Source: a virus
DNA length: 40,453 nt
Virus record (IMG/VR): IMGVR_UViG_3300044612_000539
Coordinates: 1 to 40,453 of that record
Direction: 5' to 3' (one strand)
The notes beneath the pieces are model-generated. The model searched no databases. It was not told the DNA's origin and worked only from the letters and a program-made list of their open reading frames with translations. The position numbers and the translations under genes were made by a program. This document shows, piece after piece, positions 31,086 through 38,817 of this stretch. Within the stretch, counting starts at the first letter, position 1. Every line of letters starts with the position of its first letter.

Positions 31086-31915
31086 TGGCTGATATAGACA
31101 AAGACGGTATCCCGGATTCGATTGATCCGAATCCAACGGTGCCAGATAAGAATGCTCCTGTCATTCAAGCACCTGCGGTCGGAGCTAATCCATATGCACA
31201 ATCTACTGCATTCCCTGCAAAGGGTACAAATGTTTTCAGACCCGGCGTTACCTATGTCGATCCAAAGACAGGTAAGAAGACCGATGTCACAGGTAAGTTC
31301 TTTACAGCCCTTTACTCTGGAACAAACGAAGAAGCGATTGCTATCAAGAATACTGACTTCCTAACTACAGCCGATCAGAACCAAATCAAATCTTTAATGG
31401 TTCAAGGTGGCTTCCTCAACAAGTCTGATTTCCAGACTGCCTATTGGGGTCAGAAAGATACTGAAGCGTTTCGTGAACTTCTTGCAGAAGCAAACTCTGC
31501 TGGTGGTATGTCATACCAAGAGATGCTTAAGATGATTGCAAGCGGTGATGCTGGTCGTGGTCAGCAAGGCCCAACTAAGAATATCTCCTACAACATCTCT
31601 GATCCAATAGCAGCTCGAGGAATCGTACAGAGTGGATTACGAGCAATCCTTGGTAGAGATCCATCTGAGAAGGAAAGCAAGATGCTTGTGAAAGCATTGA
31701 ATGCTGCCGAAAGAGAGAATCCATCTGTGACAACACAGACCATGGTAAGCCCGGGTGTCTACAGTTCAACCACTACTGGTGGTCTCAATGCTGCTGGAAC
31801 TCAGCAACTTATTGAAGAAACCGTTATGGAAAATCCTGCTCTGGAAGCAGAAGCAGTTGACAAGAGACTCAACTCCTATGGCGATGTTATTGGAAGATTG
31901 GCAGGTGAGTTCTAA
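31085..31915 (+). CDS. Putative virion protein with N-terminal calcium-binding-like loop
   Basis: A 276-residue protein starting MADIDKDGIPDSIDPNP, a D-x-D-x-D-G-x-x-D loop of thrombospondin type 3 or dockerin style that may bind Ca2+. Then follow a disordered stretch and a helical C-terminal domain (GIVQSGLRAILGRDPSEKESKMLVKALNAAE). Neighbours on both sides are putative ejection proteins and all overlap by one base, so it is likely part of the same complex. Confidence 0.6.
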   Translation: MADIDKDGIPDSIDPNPTVPDKNAPVIQAPAVGANPYAQSTAFPAKGTNVFRPGVTYVDPKTGKKTDVTGKFFTALYSGTNEEAIAIKNTDFLTTADQNQIKSLMVQGGFLNKSDFQTAYWGQKDTEAFRELLAEANSAGGMSYQEMLKMIASGDAGRGQQGPTKNISYNISDPIAARGIVQSGLRAILGRDPSEKESKMLVKALNAAERENPSVTTQTMVSPGVYSSTTTGGLNAAGTQQLIEETVMENPALEAEAVDKRLNSYGDVIGRLAGEF

Positions 31916-33561
31916 TGGCTGAAGATCTATTCAAGTTAGAAGAACAAAGATATAACTTCACTAGAATGCTTGGTGAAGCCAAAGCCAAGATGGATTCATC
32001 TAAGGTTGGATCTGCTGCATATAAGGCTGCTAAAAAGAATTACGATACCGCTAAGGCTGCACTTCCGGGTATTGAATCTAAGATTAAGAAGATTAAGGCT
32101 GATTCTGAGAAGGCTAAATCTGACAAGAAGACATCAGATAAACTTACAAAACTTCAAGAGAAAAGACAGCGTTTAGTCGATCAGGGTCAATCAACCGCAG
32201 ATGTTGATGCTGAGATTGAGAAACTTCAACCAAAACCTGCACCTGTTACTGCCGATGGTGGAGTGTCAATGGGTAGTAGACCATTTGGTGGTCAACCATT
32301 AGCAACCAATGTTGCTGGAGATCAGACCGTAACACCAGATGTTACAGTTGATTCAAGTGGTAACAAGAAGGTTAATAACACTAGCGGTAACATTGTTTAC
32401 AAGGGTAAAGGAAGCGACAAAGATCCTTTAACTAAAAACGGTACTCCATTTACAGGAACTTACCAAGGCAAGAAGTACACCAATGGTGTTCTTACAAAAG
32501 CCGAAGAAGAGGGAACAGGCCTTACTGCCAAGCAGGAAGCAACCCTTGGTACCTATGGATCGAAGTATCTTCTTGAGTACTTTAAGTCTAACTATCCAAC
32601 AATCTATAACAAACTTATTGACTTTGCTAAGGTCAACGAATCGACAGCCAATGTCGAAGGATTCCTTCGTAATACCACTTGGTACAAAGATGTAAACCAG
32701 AGAGTAAATGCCACTATCGGCGGATACTCATTGGCTAATGGCGTAACTCTTACATCAGATCAACAGACTGCATTTAGAGATCAACTTCTTTCTAAAGTGA
32801 AGGATCGTGAAGAGATTCAATATGACATCCGTTTGATGTCTATTCAGAAGTTCCAACTTGATACAGTCAAGCCAGATGTTGCCCGAGCAATGAGGGCAGG
32901 TCTTGATTTCAATCAAGCAGCATCTGACTATATTGAGATCTATCGGACTAACTTCCAGATTGCAGCTTCTCAATTCACAGTCAATGATCAACTCTTCCAG
33001 AGCCTTCTAACTAAGTCATCAGACCTTGGAGACTTTACTAAGCAACTTCGCCGTACTGATAAGTACTTGTCACAGCCACAGGTTCAACAGCAAATCAATG
33101 CTAACAAACTCATGGTTCAAACTAAGTATCGCCAGTATGGTTTGAGCATTACTGAGGAAGCAGCAAACAACCTTGCTAAGAATGTTTTCCTTGGTGACTC
33201 AAACAATGAGCAGATTGATGAGAACCTTCGTCAGCAAGCCGTTGCTGCTTTCCCAGCATTCCGTGATCGAATCCTTAATGGAGAATCTCCACTATCCATT
33301 GCAAGTCCATACATCCAAGCAATGGTTCGTATCCTTGAGATCCCAGAAGGTGGTCTCGATCTGGAAGATCCAACCATCCGTAAGGCTATGCAAGGCAAAG
33401 CAATTACAGATGCTAAAGGCAATTCAACCTCTTATGAAACAGTTCCGTTGTGGATGTTTGAGCAGGGCCTATACAAAGACAGTCGTTGGCAGTACACATC
33501 TAACGCTAGAGGTAAGGCAGACACAATCACCCTACAACTGAAAGAAATGTTAGGACTATAA
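31915..33561 (+). CDS. Putative internal virion protein with coiled-coil N-terminus, 548 aa
   Basis: Residues about 1-80 form a Lys/Glu-rich coiled coil (KMDSSKVGSAAYKAAKKNYD..., EKARQRLVDQ). After a Gly/Thr-rich linker (about 90-180), the C-terminal 350 residues are helical (TLGTYGSKYLLEYFKSNYP, YIEIYRTNFQIAASQF). It is TAATG-coupled to the previous gene. The helical part shares style with the LysM-containing protein downstream, which suggests that both are related ejection or core proteins. Confidence 0.6.
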   Translation: MAEDLFKLEEQRYNFTRMLGEAKAKMDSSKVGSAAYKAAKKNYDTAKAALPGIESKIKKIKADSEKAKSDKKTSDKLTKLQEKRQRLVDQGQSTADVDAEIEKLQPKPAPVTADGGVSMGSRPFGGQPLATNVAGDQTVTPDVTVDSSGNKKVNNTSGNIVYKGKGSDKDPLTKNGTPFTGTYQGKKYTNGVLTKAEEEGTGLTAKQEATLGTYGSKYLLEYFKSNYPTIYNKLIDFAKVNESTANVEGFLRNTTWYKDVNQRVNATIGGYSLANGVTLTSDQQTAFRDQLLSKVKDREEIQYDIRLMSIQKFQLDTVKPDVARAMRAGLDFNQAASDYIEIYRTNFQIAASQFTVNDQLFQSLLTKSSDLGDFTKQLRRTDKYLSQPQVQQQINANKLMVQTKYRQYGLSITEEAANNLAKNVFLGDSNNEQIDENLRQQAVAAFPAFRDRILNGESPLSIASPYIQAMVRILEIPEGGLDLEDPTIRKAMQGKAITDAKGNSTSYETVPLWMFEQGLYKDSRWQYTSNARGKADTITLQLKEMLGL

Positions 33562-33564
33562 GAC

Positions 33565-35181
33565 ATGGCAAAACCAAAAAAAGTCACGGCCAAATCTGGC
33601 GATACATTATCTGAGATTGCCAAATCGAACGGTACTACCGTTGCACAGATTCTTTCAGATAACCCAACACTTGCAGCTCGTGCATCTGCTGGTCAAACAG
33701 TCCTTTATAGCGGTACCAAAGTAAAGATTACTGCACCAGATACGGCAACTAACCCTTATGGTGCAAGCCAAGCAGGTACTGGTGCAGGTCTTGGTACTGG
33801 TTCTAATCCTGTTTCAAATGTTGCAAGTCCAACAGGTGTATTTGATATTGGTTCATTTCGTGCATATGACGAAACCGATAAAAAGATTACCGGTGTTACA
33901 GGTGTAACACCTACTGGTGTAACTGGTGATGGAACCAAAGTTGATGGTGATGGAACTAAGGTCGATGGCGATGGAACCAAAGTCGATACTGGCGGAAAGA
34001 AAATTGTTTCTCGAGTTACAAATGCTGATGGAACAGTAACCGTAACTTATGATGATGGAACTACTGAAGTAATTGGAACCCCTACAGGTAAAAAAGTTGT
34101 AAGAACTGAAATCCTTGGATCTGGTGCAAATCGTGTAATTCGTACTTATTATGATGATGGAACATTTAGCGATACTCCATCACCAGATAGTTCAACTGGT
34201 GGAATGACACCAGAAGATATCCAAAAGGCAATCGATGCTGCTATAACTAAAGCAACAGCAGGATTTGAAGCACAACTTAAAGCACAGCAAGCAGCAGCAG
34301 ATAAGGCTCGTCTCGATCAGTTAGCCAAGGAACGCAAGTCTGCTTATGACATCATTACAGAACGATTCACCCAGATGGGTGTTCCAGAGTTCGGAGATGT
34401 TATTGCCAAGATCTTCCGTGGTGAAGGTGTAGATCGCAGGGGTAATAAGTTCGATGAGATCCCTACAACCTCAGAAGGTTTCTATCTACAGTTAATCCAG
34501 ACTCAGCCATACTATGAAAGATTTGGTCAAGTAAACGAATCTCGTTTGGCTGCTGGATATCGAGCATTGGATGAGAAGACAATCGTTGGAATGGAAGACG
34601 AGTACCAGAAAGTGCTTACTTCATACAATGCACCAAAGGGATTCTACGATCAGACTAAAGACTTCCAGATGTTCCTAAAGAACAACTACACAGCAGTTGA
34701 TGTATCAAATGTATTCCAAGCATATAGAGACTTTGTGCAGTCAACTAACCCAACAATCCGTGGACAACTCCGTGACCTATACGGAATCAACGATGATATG
34801 TTGACAGCATATTTTGCTGATCCAGAGAGAGGTCAGCCAATCCTTGAGTCAATCACCGGTAAGAATCTCAATACTGCCGCTGCATTGCTAGAAGGTTTGA
34901 CTAAAGAACAAGCAGATATTGCACAGCAATACGGTGCAGGATCTCTTGCCTATGGAACTCAACGCCAGAAGTATTCACAAGTTTCACAGAACATCCAGCA
35001 ATACGGAAACCTTGCTGAGATCTATGGTGAGAACTTCGGAGCCAAGGAAGCCATTGCTGCTGAGTTCGGTGCAGATACTGCATCACAGCAGATTATGGAA
35101 AGACTAAAGGCAACTAACCTTGCACAGTTCTCTGGCACCTCAGGAGTAGGTCAGAGAGCATTGAGGCAAAGGGCCCAATAA
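33565..35181 (+). CDS. LysM-domain virion protein, 538 aa
   Basis: The N-terminus (KVTAKSGDTLSEIAKSNGTTVAQILSDNP...AGTKVKI, about 7-55) is a LysM domain that binds peptidoglycan or chitin-like glycans. A Gly/Thr/Asp linker includes three tandem VDGDGTK repeats (about 33930-33990 in the DNA), then a helical C-terminal half (PEFGDVIAKIFRGEGVD..., LRDLYGINDDMLTAYF). A virion protein that docks to the cell wall during DNA delivery is plausible. No catalytic wall-cutting motif is seen. Confidence 0.65.
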   Translation: MAKPKKVTAKSGDTLSEIAKSNGTTVAQILSDNPTLAARASAGQTVLYSGTKVKITAPDTATNPYGASQAGTGAGLGTGSNPVSNVASPTGVFDIGSFRAYDETDKKITGVTGVTPTGVTGDGTKVDGDGTKVDGDGTKVDTGGKKIVSRVTNADGTVTVTYDDGTTEVIGTPTGKKVVRTEILGSGANRVIRTYYDDGTFSDTPSPDSSTGGMTPEDIQKAIDAAITKATAGFEAQLKAQQAAADKARLDQLAKERKSAYDIITERFTQMGVPEFGDVIAKIFRGEGVDRRGNKFDEIPTTSEGFYLQLIQTQPYYERFGQVNESRLAAGYRALDEKTIVGMEDEYQKVLTSYNAPKGFYDQTKDFQMFLKNNYTAVDVSNVFQAYRDFVQSTNPTIRGQLRDLYGINDDMLTAYFADPERGQPILESITGKNLNTAAALLEGLTKEQADIAQQYGAGSLAYGTQRQKYSQVSQNIQQYGNLAEIYGENFGAKEAIAAEFGADTASQQIMERLKATNLAQFSGTSGVGQRALRQRAQ

Positions 35182-35348
35182 TTGAATGACAGGGTGATTG
35201 GCAATCATCTGGGTTCGAGACCCAGACACCCACTCCATCTCTTGAAATGCCGGAACTTGAGATGAGTATTAGCCCGGAAGTTGGAGCCAAGTAGATTCCC
35301 CGATCTATTTGAGGCCAGCGACAAACAAACAAAAAGGGAGTAGGACAA
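35182..35348 (+). ncRNA. Structured leader with a tRNA T-arm-like element upstream of the scaffold gene
   Basis: No gene lies in these 167 bases. GGGTG/CACCC (35192-35196, 35227-35231) encloses TGATTGGCAATCA, which looks like a tRNA D-arm, and a perfect TCTGGG/CCCAGA stem with loop TTCGAGA (35208-35226), a near-canonical tRNA T-arm. An anticodon arm is missing, so this is no normal tRNA. Further on are CATCTC/GAGATG (stem) and the near-repeats CCGGAACTTGAG and CCGGAAGTTGGAG. A strong AAGGGAGTAGG site precedes the next ATG. Confidence 0.4.
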
Positions 35349-35831
35349 ATGTCCAATTACGAATACGATGAGGATGACTTCGAAAACGAAGGTCAAGAAG
35401 ATAGCTTCACCAACCTACGCAAAGCAAATAAGCAAAAAGACAAGCAACTGAAAGAAATTCAGGCAGAGCTTGCCGAACTGCGTAAGGAAAAACGAGATCG
35501 AACTATCAAAGAAACCTTGTCGGCTCGAGGAGTGAATCCGAAGATTGCTTCATTCATTCCGCAGGACATCGACCTCACGGAGGAATCGTTGTCGAAATGG
35601 CTTGAAGAAAACGGAGAAGTCTTCGGTGTCTCAAGTCAAAGTTCAAATCAACCAAACCCAAACTTGCCAGAAGGTTTCAAAGAAAACTACATCAAGGCTC
35701 AGTCAACAGTCGATGCCGGTCTCACAGCCGACAGAGAACGATTGATTCAAGCCCAGATGGAGGAAGCCGCTGCAAAGGGGCCAGAAGCCCTCAAGCAGCT
35801 CTTTGCTGATCTAGGTAAGCAGGGTTACTAA
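35349..35831 (+). CDS. Capsid scaffolding protein
   Basis: A 160-residue protein with a very acidic N-terminus (MSNYEYDEDDFENEGQED), a charged coiled-coil (RKANKQKDKQLKEIQAELAELRKEKRDR), and a C-terminal helical part (ADRERLIQAQMEEAAAKG). This composition and location immediately before the major capsid gene are typical of scaffolds, which template prohead assembly and leave before packaging. It is presumably the natural substrate for any prohead protease. Confidence 0.75.
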   Translation: MSNYEYDEDDFENEGQEDSFTNLRKANKQKDKQLKEIQAELAELRKEKRDRTIKETLSARGVNPKIASFIPQDIDLTEESLSKWLEENGEVFGVSSQSSNQPNPNLPEGFKENYIKAQSTVDAGLTADRERLIQAQMEEAAAKGPEALKQLFADLGKQGY

Positions 35832-35855
35832 CCCATAGAAAGGTGGTAGTGCCAA

Positions 35856-36779
35856 ATGGCAACTACACAAATCTCTGGTCTAGGCAACCTCGTAGTCAAT
35901 GCATATGACACATATGTTCGTGCTGCACTCCGCTCACTTCCTGTTATGCGTTCTGTTGCAGATCTACGCCCTGTCTCTATGACCAACCCGGGTACAACTC
36001 TCAAGTTTGCCGTTTACGACAACTTGACTGCTGCTACCACAGCTCTAACCGAAACATCCGATGTAACTCCAGTTGCATTGGGTAACCCATCTCAAGTTAC
36101 TGTAACTGTTACCGAATACGGTAATGCAGTTGAGCAAACTGAGAAGGTAAACCTTGCAGCATTCTCTGACATTGACACAATGATCGGTGATGCTATTGCA
36201 TACAACGCTGCCGATACTCTCGACAAGCTTGTTGCTACTGCCCTTACAGGCGGAACTGTTGTTAAGTACGGCGGAACTCGTACATCAACAGCAACTCTTA
36301 CAGCATCTGATGTTCTTTCAACAACAATGCTTCGTAAGGCTCAGACCACCCTTCTTGAGGCATCAGCACAGCCTCGTATCGGTGATCTTTACACCTTGTT
36401 CATCCACCCTCGTCAGGCTTTCGACCTTCGTGCCGAAACCGGATCAGGCGGATTCGTTGACATTCACAAGTACACAACCGAGAATGTTGGCAACCTATTG
36501 ACTGGCACCATCGGTGTTCTTGAAGGATTCCAAGTTGTTCAGACAACTCGTGTACCTTCAGGTGCAGACGGTGCTTCATCTGCAACTGTTTACAAGGCTG
36601 TTGCAGTTGGTAAGGAAGCTCTTCTTGAGGCTAATGTTTATGATGTACAAACCGTCATTGCACCTCAGATCGACATCCTTCGCCGTAAGTCAGCACTCGG
36701 CTGGAAGTACTTCGGTGGCTGGGGCATCTTCCGTGATGCAGCAGTTTGCCGTTTGGAAACTGGTGCATCTGCTCTTTAA
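35856..36779 (+). CDS. Major capsid protein (N4-gp56-like, HK97 fold)
   Basis: A 307-residue protein. The N-terminal VVNAYDTYVRAALRSLPVM, the TVTEYGNAVEQTEKVNLAAFSDID region (extended loop), YTLFIHPRQAFDLRAE and the C-terminal GWKYFGGWGIFRDAAVCRLE fit the N4-gp56 family of HK97-fold capsid proteins. Codon use is strongly biased to a few codons, in line with high expression. A GC-rich hairpin (36796-36821) follows the stop. Confidence 0.85.
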   Translation: MATTQISGLGNLVVNAYDTYVRAALRSLPVMRSVADLRPVSMTNPGTTLKFAVYDNLTAATTALTETSDVTPVALGNPSQVTVTVTEYGNAVEQTEKVNLAAFSDIDTMIGDAIAYNAADTLDKLVATALTGGTVVKYGGTRTSTATLTASDVLSTTMLRKAQTTLLEASAQPRIGDLYTLFIHPRQAFDLRAETGSGGFVDIHKYTTENVGNLLTGTIGVLEGFQVVQTTRVPSGADGASSATVYKAVAVGKEALLEANVYDVQTVIAPQIDILRRKSALGWKYFGGWGIFRDAAVCRLETGASAL

Positions 36780-36795
36780 TCGGAGCTAATTAGTT

Positions 36796-36821
36796 GAGGG
36801 GGTGGGGCAACCTGCCCCCTC
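36796..36821 (+). terminator. Hairpin after the major capsid gene
   Basis: GAGGGGG/CCCCCTC forms a 7-bp stem around a G-rich loop, followed by TCTACT. The U-tract is weak, so it may attenuate rather than stop transcription, lowering expression of downstream genes relative to the capsid protein. Confidence 0.55.
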
Positions 36822-36838
36822 TCTACTAAAGGAGAGAA

Positions 36839-37150
36839 ATGGCAACTTATACCTTTTACCCACCGCAAGTGATGGAAGGTTTCCCACTACGAGACAAGTG
36901 GTGGAGGAGAGTTGTATCTCCACGAGGAGTGGCAGTCTTGATCGATGGATCAACTGTTACTACATCTCGAGCAGTAACTGAAGATGAATTGAAAGACTAC
37001 GATTATGTCTTCCTCGGTGGAAGAAGCCATGTCGTAAGCGAAGCGGTTAAAGATGTTTTGGTAGGTCTTGGATATACAATAAAGACTCAAGCAGAAGCCG
37101 ATGCAGCATCGGATGAAGCACATAGTGGATTCTTAGTATTGAGGTCATAA
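36839..37150 (+). CDS. Hypothetical head/connector-module protein, 103 aa
   Basis: An alpha/beta protein with FYPPQVMEGFPLRDKWWRRVVSPRGVAVLIDGS near the N-terminus and a helical C-terminus (VVSEAVKDVLVGLGYTIKT). Start follows a perfect AAAGGAGAG site. The position after the capsid gene suggests a head-completion or neck protein, but no family is recognised. Confidence 0.55.
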   Translation: MATYTFYPPQVMEGFPLRDKWWRRVVSPRGVAVLIDGSTVTTSRAVTEDELKDYDYVFLGGRSHVVSEAVKDVLVGLGYTIKTQAEADAASDEAHSGFLVLRS

Positions 37151-37422
37151 TGCCGTGTAGAACAGGTTGCCCCACACAAGATCATGCAAACTGGGGAGAG
37201 TGCCTAAAGGCTTCAGGTTTACAAGTTAATACTGGTGATGCCAATAGCAGGAGAACGATGTCTCAGAAGGCTTGGGATGCAGAACTCAATGCTTACAAGT
37301 CAGCGATTGACCAAGGCATTGAACCAGCAACAACGAATATGAAAGACATTCGAGGAGCTGTTGAGTTATCGAACATAGCCGGTAAGGCTTTCGATGCCAA
37401 CACCAATAGTTTTAAGGAATAG
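37150..37422 (+). CDS. Conserved phage hypothetical protein, 90 aa
   Basis: The N-terminus CRTGCPTQDHANWGECLKASGLQV has three cysteines and a His in a small motif; a helical C-terminus (AELNAYKSAIDQGIEPA) follows. It overlaps the previous stop (TAATG). The Cys/His pattern could bind metal. No function is known to me; a virion-associated role is inferred from context. Confidence 0.55.
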   Translation: MPCRTGCPTQDHANWGECLKASGLQVNTGDANSRRTMSQKAWDAELNAYKSAIDQGIEPATTNMKDIRGAVELSNIAGKAFDANTNSFKE

Positions 37423-37424
37423 AC

Positions 37425-38006
37425 ATGACAACCATCGTTGGAATCCAAGGCAAAGGCTGGGGCCTTATAGCAGCGGATTCATTGATGGTGGCAGGTGGTC
37501 AGAAGTTCATAGCGACTGGTATGGATAAGGTCATAGAAAAAGGCGAGTATGTATTTGCCTTTGCTGGCGATGCAATCGCCGGAGATATAGCAAACTTTAG
37601 TTGGACTCCACCGAAGATACCTAAGGTGGTCAACTTAGATAAATTTATGATGACGGATCTTCTTCCATCACTTCGTCAAGCGTATGCAGATTACGGATAC
37701 GATCCTTCTCCAAAGAAGGAAGATGGAATGCCAAATGAGGATGCTGGTTTTGATGCCCTTATATGTATCCGTGGCAGGATCTATCAGATAGATAATGATT
37801 TCTCTTGGTGTAGAGATGATCGAGGAATATATGCAGTTGGATCTGGCGGATCCTATGCAGCAGGTTCTCTATCAAGAGCTACGATTTCAATAACGAATAC
37901 AAAGGTAGCGGCCAATGAAGCCAGAAAAGCAATAGAGATTTCCGCTTCGTTTGACATAAACACAGGTGGAAAAGTCAAGGTAATCACTCAAAGGGAGAAG
38001 AAATAA
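37425..38006 (+). CDS. HslV/proteasome beta-subunit-like Ntn peptidase
   Basis: A 193-residue protein beginning MTTIVGIQGKGWGLIAADS, which parallels bacterial HslV (MTTIVSV..., IAGDG). After Met removal, Thr1 would be the nucleophile, Asp17 (in AADS) and Lys34 (in MDKVI) lie where HslV has Asp17 and Lys33, and YAVGSGGSYAAGSL matches the GSGG motif. NEARKAIEISASFD and FDINTGGKV follow the same fold. The protein lies in the morphogenesis operon, between the capsid gene and small basic virion genes. It may mature capsid or scaffold proteins, or act on the host. No ATPase partner is encoded. Confidence 0.85.
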   Translation: MTTIVGIQGKGWGLIAADSLMVAGGQKFIATGMDKVIEKGEYVFAFAGDAIAGDIANFSWTPPKIPKVVNLDKFMMTDLLPSLRQAYADYGYDPSPKKEDGMPNEDAGFDALICIRGRIYQIDNDFSWCRDDRGIYAVGSGGSYAAGSLSRATISITNTKVAANEARKAIEISASFDINTGGKVKVITQREKK

Positions 38007-38137
38007 TGCCAAAGGTTGGAAAGAAGGAATATCCGTATTCCGCAAAAGGTATGGCTATGGCTAAAGCAGAAGCAAAGAAGTCAGGCAAGAAGATGATTGT
38101 CAAGAAGGCAAAGAAGAGTGGCAGAAAAAAGAAGTAA
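38006..38137 (+). CDS. Small lysine-rich virion-type protein, 43 aa
   Basis: The frame (MPKVGKKEYPYSAKGMAMAKAEAKKSGKKM...) overlaps the previous stop (TAATG) behind AAGGGAGAAG. MPKVGKK.(Y/F)PY..KGM is a short motif that recurs in tailed phages near structural genes. Being so basic, it probably binds the packaged DNA or the capsid interior. Confidence 0.65.
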   Translation: MPKVGKKEYPYSAKGMAMAKAEAKKSGKKMIVKKAKKSGRKKK

Positions 38138-38393
38138 GGCAGATCCCCGGTTAAAGAAAGCCGGGGTATCTGGCTTTAATAAGCCGAAGAGAACGCCATC
38201 TCACCCAACTAAATCTCATGTGGTTGTAGCCAAAGAAGGATCAAAGGTTAAAACTATTAGATTCGGTCAGCAAGGTGTTACTGGTGATCGGCAAGCAACT
38301 AAACGACAGAAGTCTTTTAAGGCTCGTCATGCAAAGAACATTGCAAAAGGAAAGATGTCAGCAGCCTATTGGGCAGATAAGGTGAAATGGTGA
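38118..38393 (+). CDS. Conserved basic virion protein (VAEKRSKADPRLKKAGVSG type)
   Basis: About 91 residues from GTG 38118 (a TTG at 38097 is possible but gives an N-terminus inside the overlapping gene). NKPKRTPSHPTKSHVVVAKEG, IRFGQQGVTGD and KSFKARHAKNIAKGKMSAAYWADKVKW match a small protein widespread in cyanophages and other aquatic phages, often reported as a structural component. It is very basic; DNA condensation or capsid decoration is likely. Confidence 0.7.
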   Translation: MAEKRSKADPRLKKAGVSGFNKPKRTPSHPTKSHVVVAKEGSKVKTIRFGQQGVTGDRQATKRQKSFKARHAKNIAKGKMSAAYWADKVKW

Positions 38394-38548
38394 AGAAGAA
38401 AGCATTCTGGGATCAGAAGAACCCAAAGAAGAAATCAACCAAACTAACACCTACTCAGAAGGCAAAGGCTAAGGCTCGTGCCAAAGCGGCAGGTCGCAAG
38501 TATCCAAACCTTGTCGACAATGCAGCAGTTATGAGGAAGGGTAAGTAA
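38387..38548 (+). CDS. Small basic protein, 53 aa (YPNLVDN type)
   Basis: The frame (MVKKKAFWDQKNPKKKSTKL..., ending GRKYPNLVDNAAVMRKGK) overlaps both neighbours, the next by TAATG. The segment AGRKYPNLVDN recurs in small phage structural-module proteins. With the two genes upstream it makes a run of three small Lys-rich proteins behind the HslV-like gene, possible substrates or partners. Confidence 0.65.
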   Translation: MVKKKAFWDQKNPKKKSTKLTPTQKAKAKARAKAAGRKYPNLVDNAAVMRKGK

Positions 38549-38817
38549 TGGCAACAGGTACTAACGGAAGCACATTTACAGCAGAACTTAATCGTCTTGC
38601 TAATGGTGGCACTTATCCAGCGTTACAGAGTTATGTTGATGATGCATTGGCTGCAAACACTTGGGCTGGCACAACTGGTCTGGATGTCGTTGGTGCCTTA
38701 AATGTCAAGGCTGGTAATACCAGACCTAATTACAAAGACCTTCGTGGTGTATGTAATCAACTTGGTGGCACAACCGATAAGGCTCCTGCTGCTGCCCTAA
38801 GAGCAAGAGAGTCATAA
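38548..38817 (+). CDS. Hypothetical tail/connector protein, 89 aa
   Basis: The sequence (TFTAELNRLANGGTYPALQSYVDDALAANTWAG, NYKDLRGVCNQLGG) looks like a helical bundle with a small-residue-rich N-terminus. It is coupled to both neighbours by one-base overlaps (TAATG). No catalytic motif. Probably a head-tail joining component by location. Confidence 0.55.
   Translation: MATGTNGSTFTAELNRLANGGTYPALQSYVDDALAANTWAGTTGLDVVGALNVKAGNTRPNYKDLRGVCNQLGGTTDKAPAAALRARES

Noticed and set aside
35143-35236. Full-length class II tRNA with GGAGTAGG acceptor
   Set aside because: GGAGTAGGT can pair with ACCCACTCC, but the distance from the T-arm (extra bases) and missing anticodon arm rule out a normal tRNA.
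10863-35236. Split tRNA made from the D-arm at 10863 and the T-arm at 35208
   Set aside because: The flanking segments are not complementary, and nothing else supports trans-assembly.
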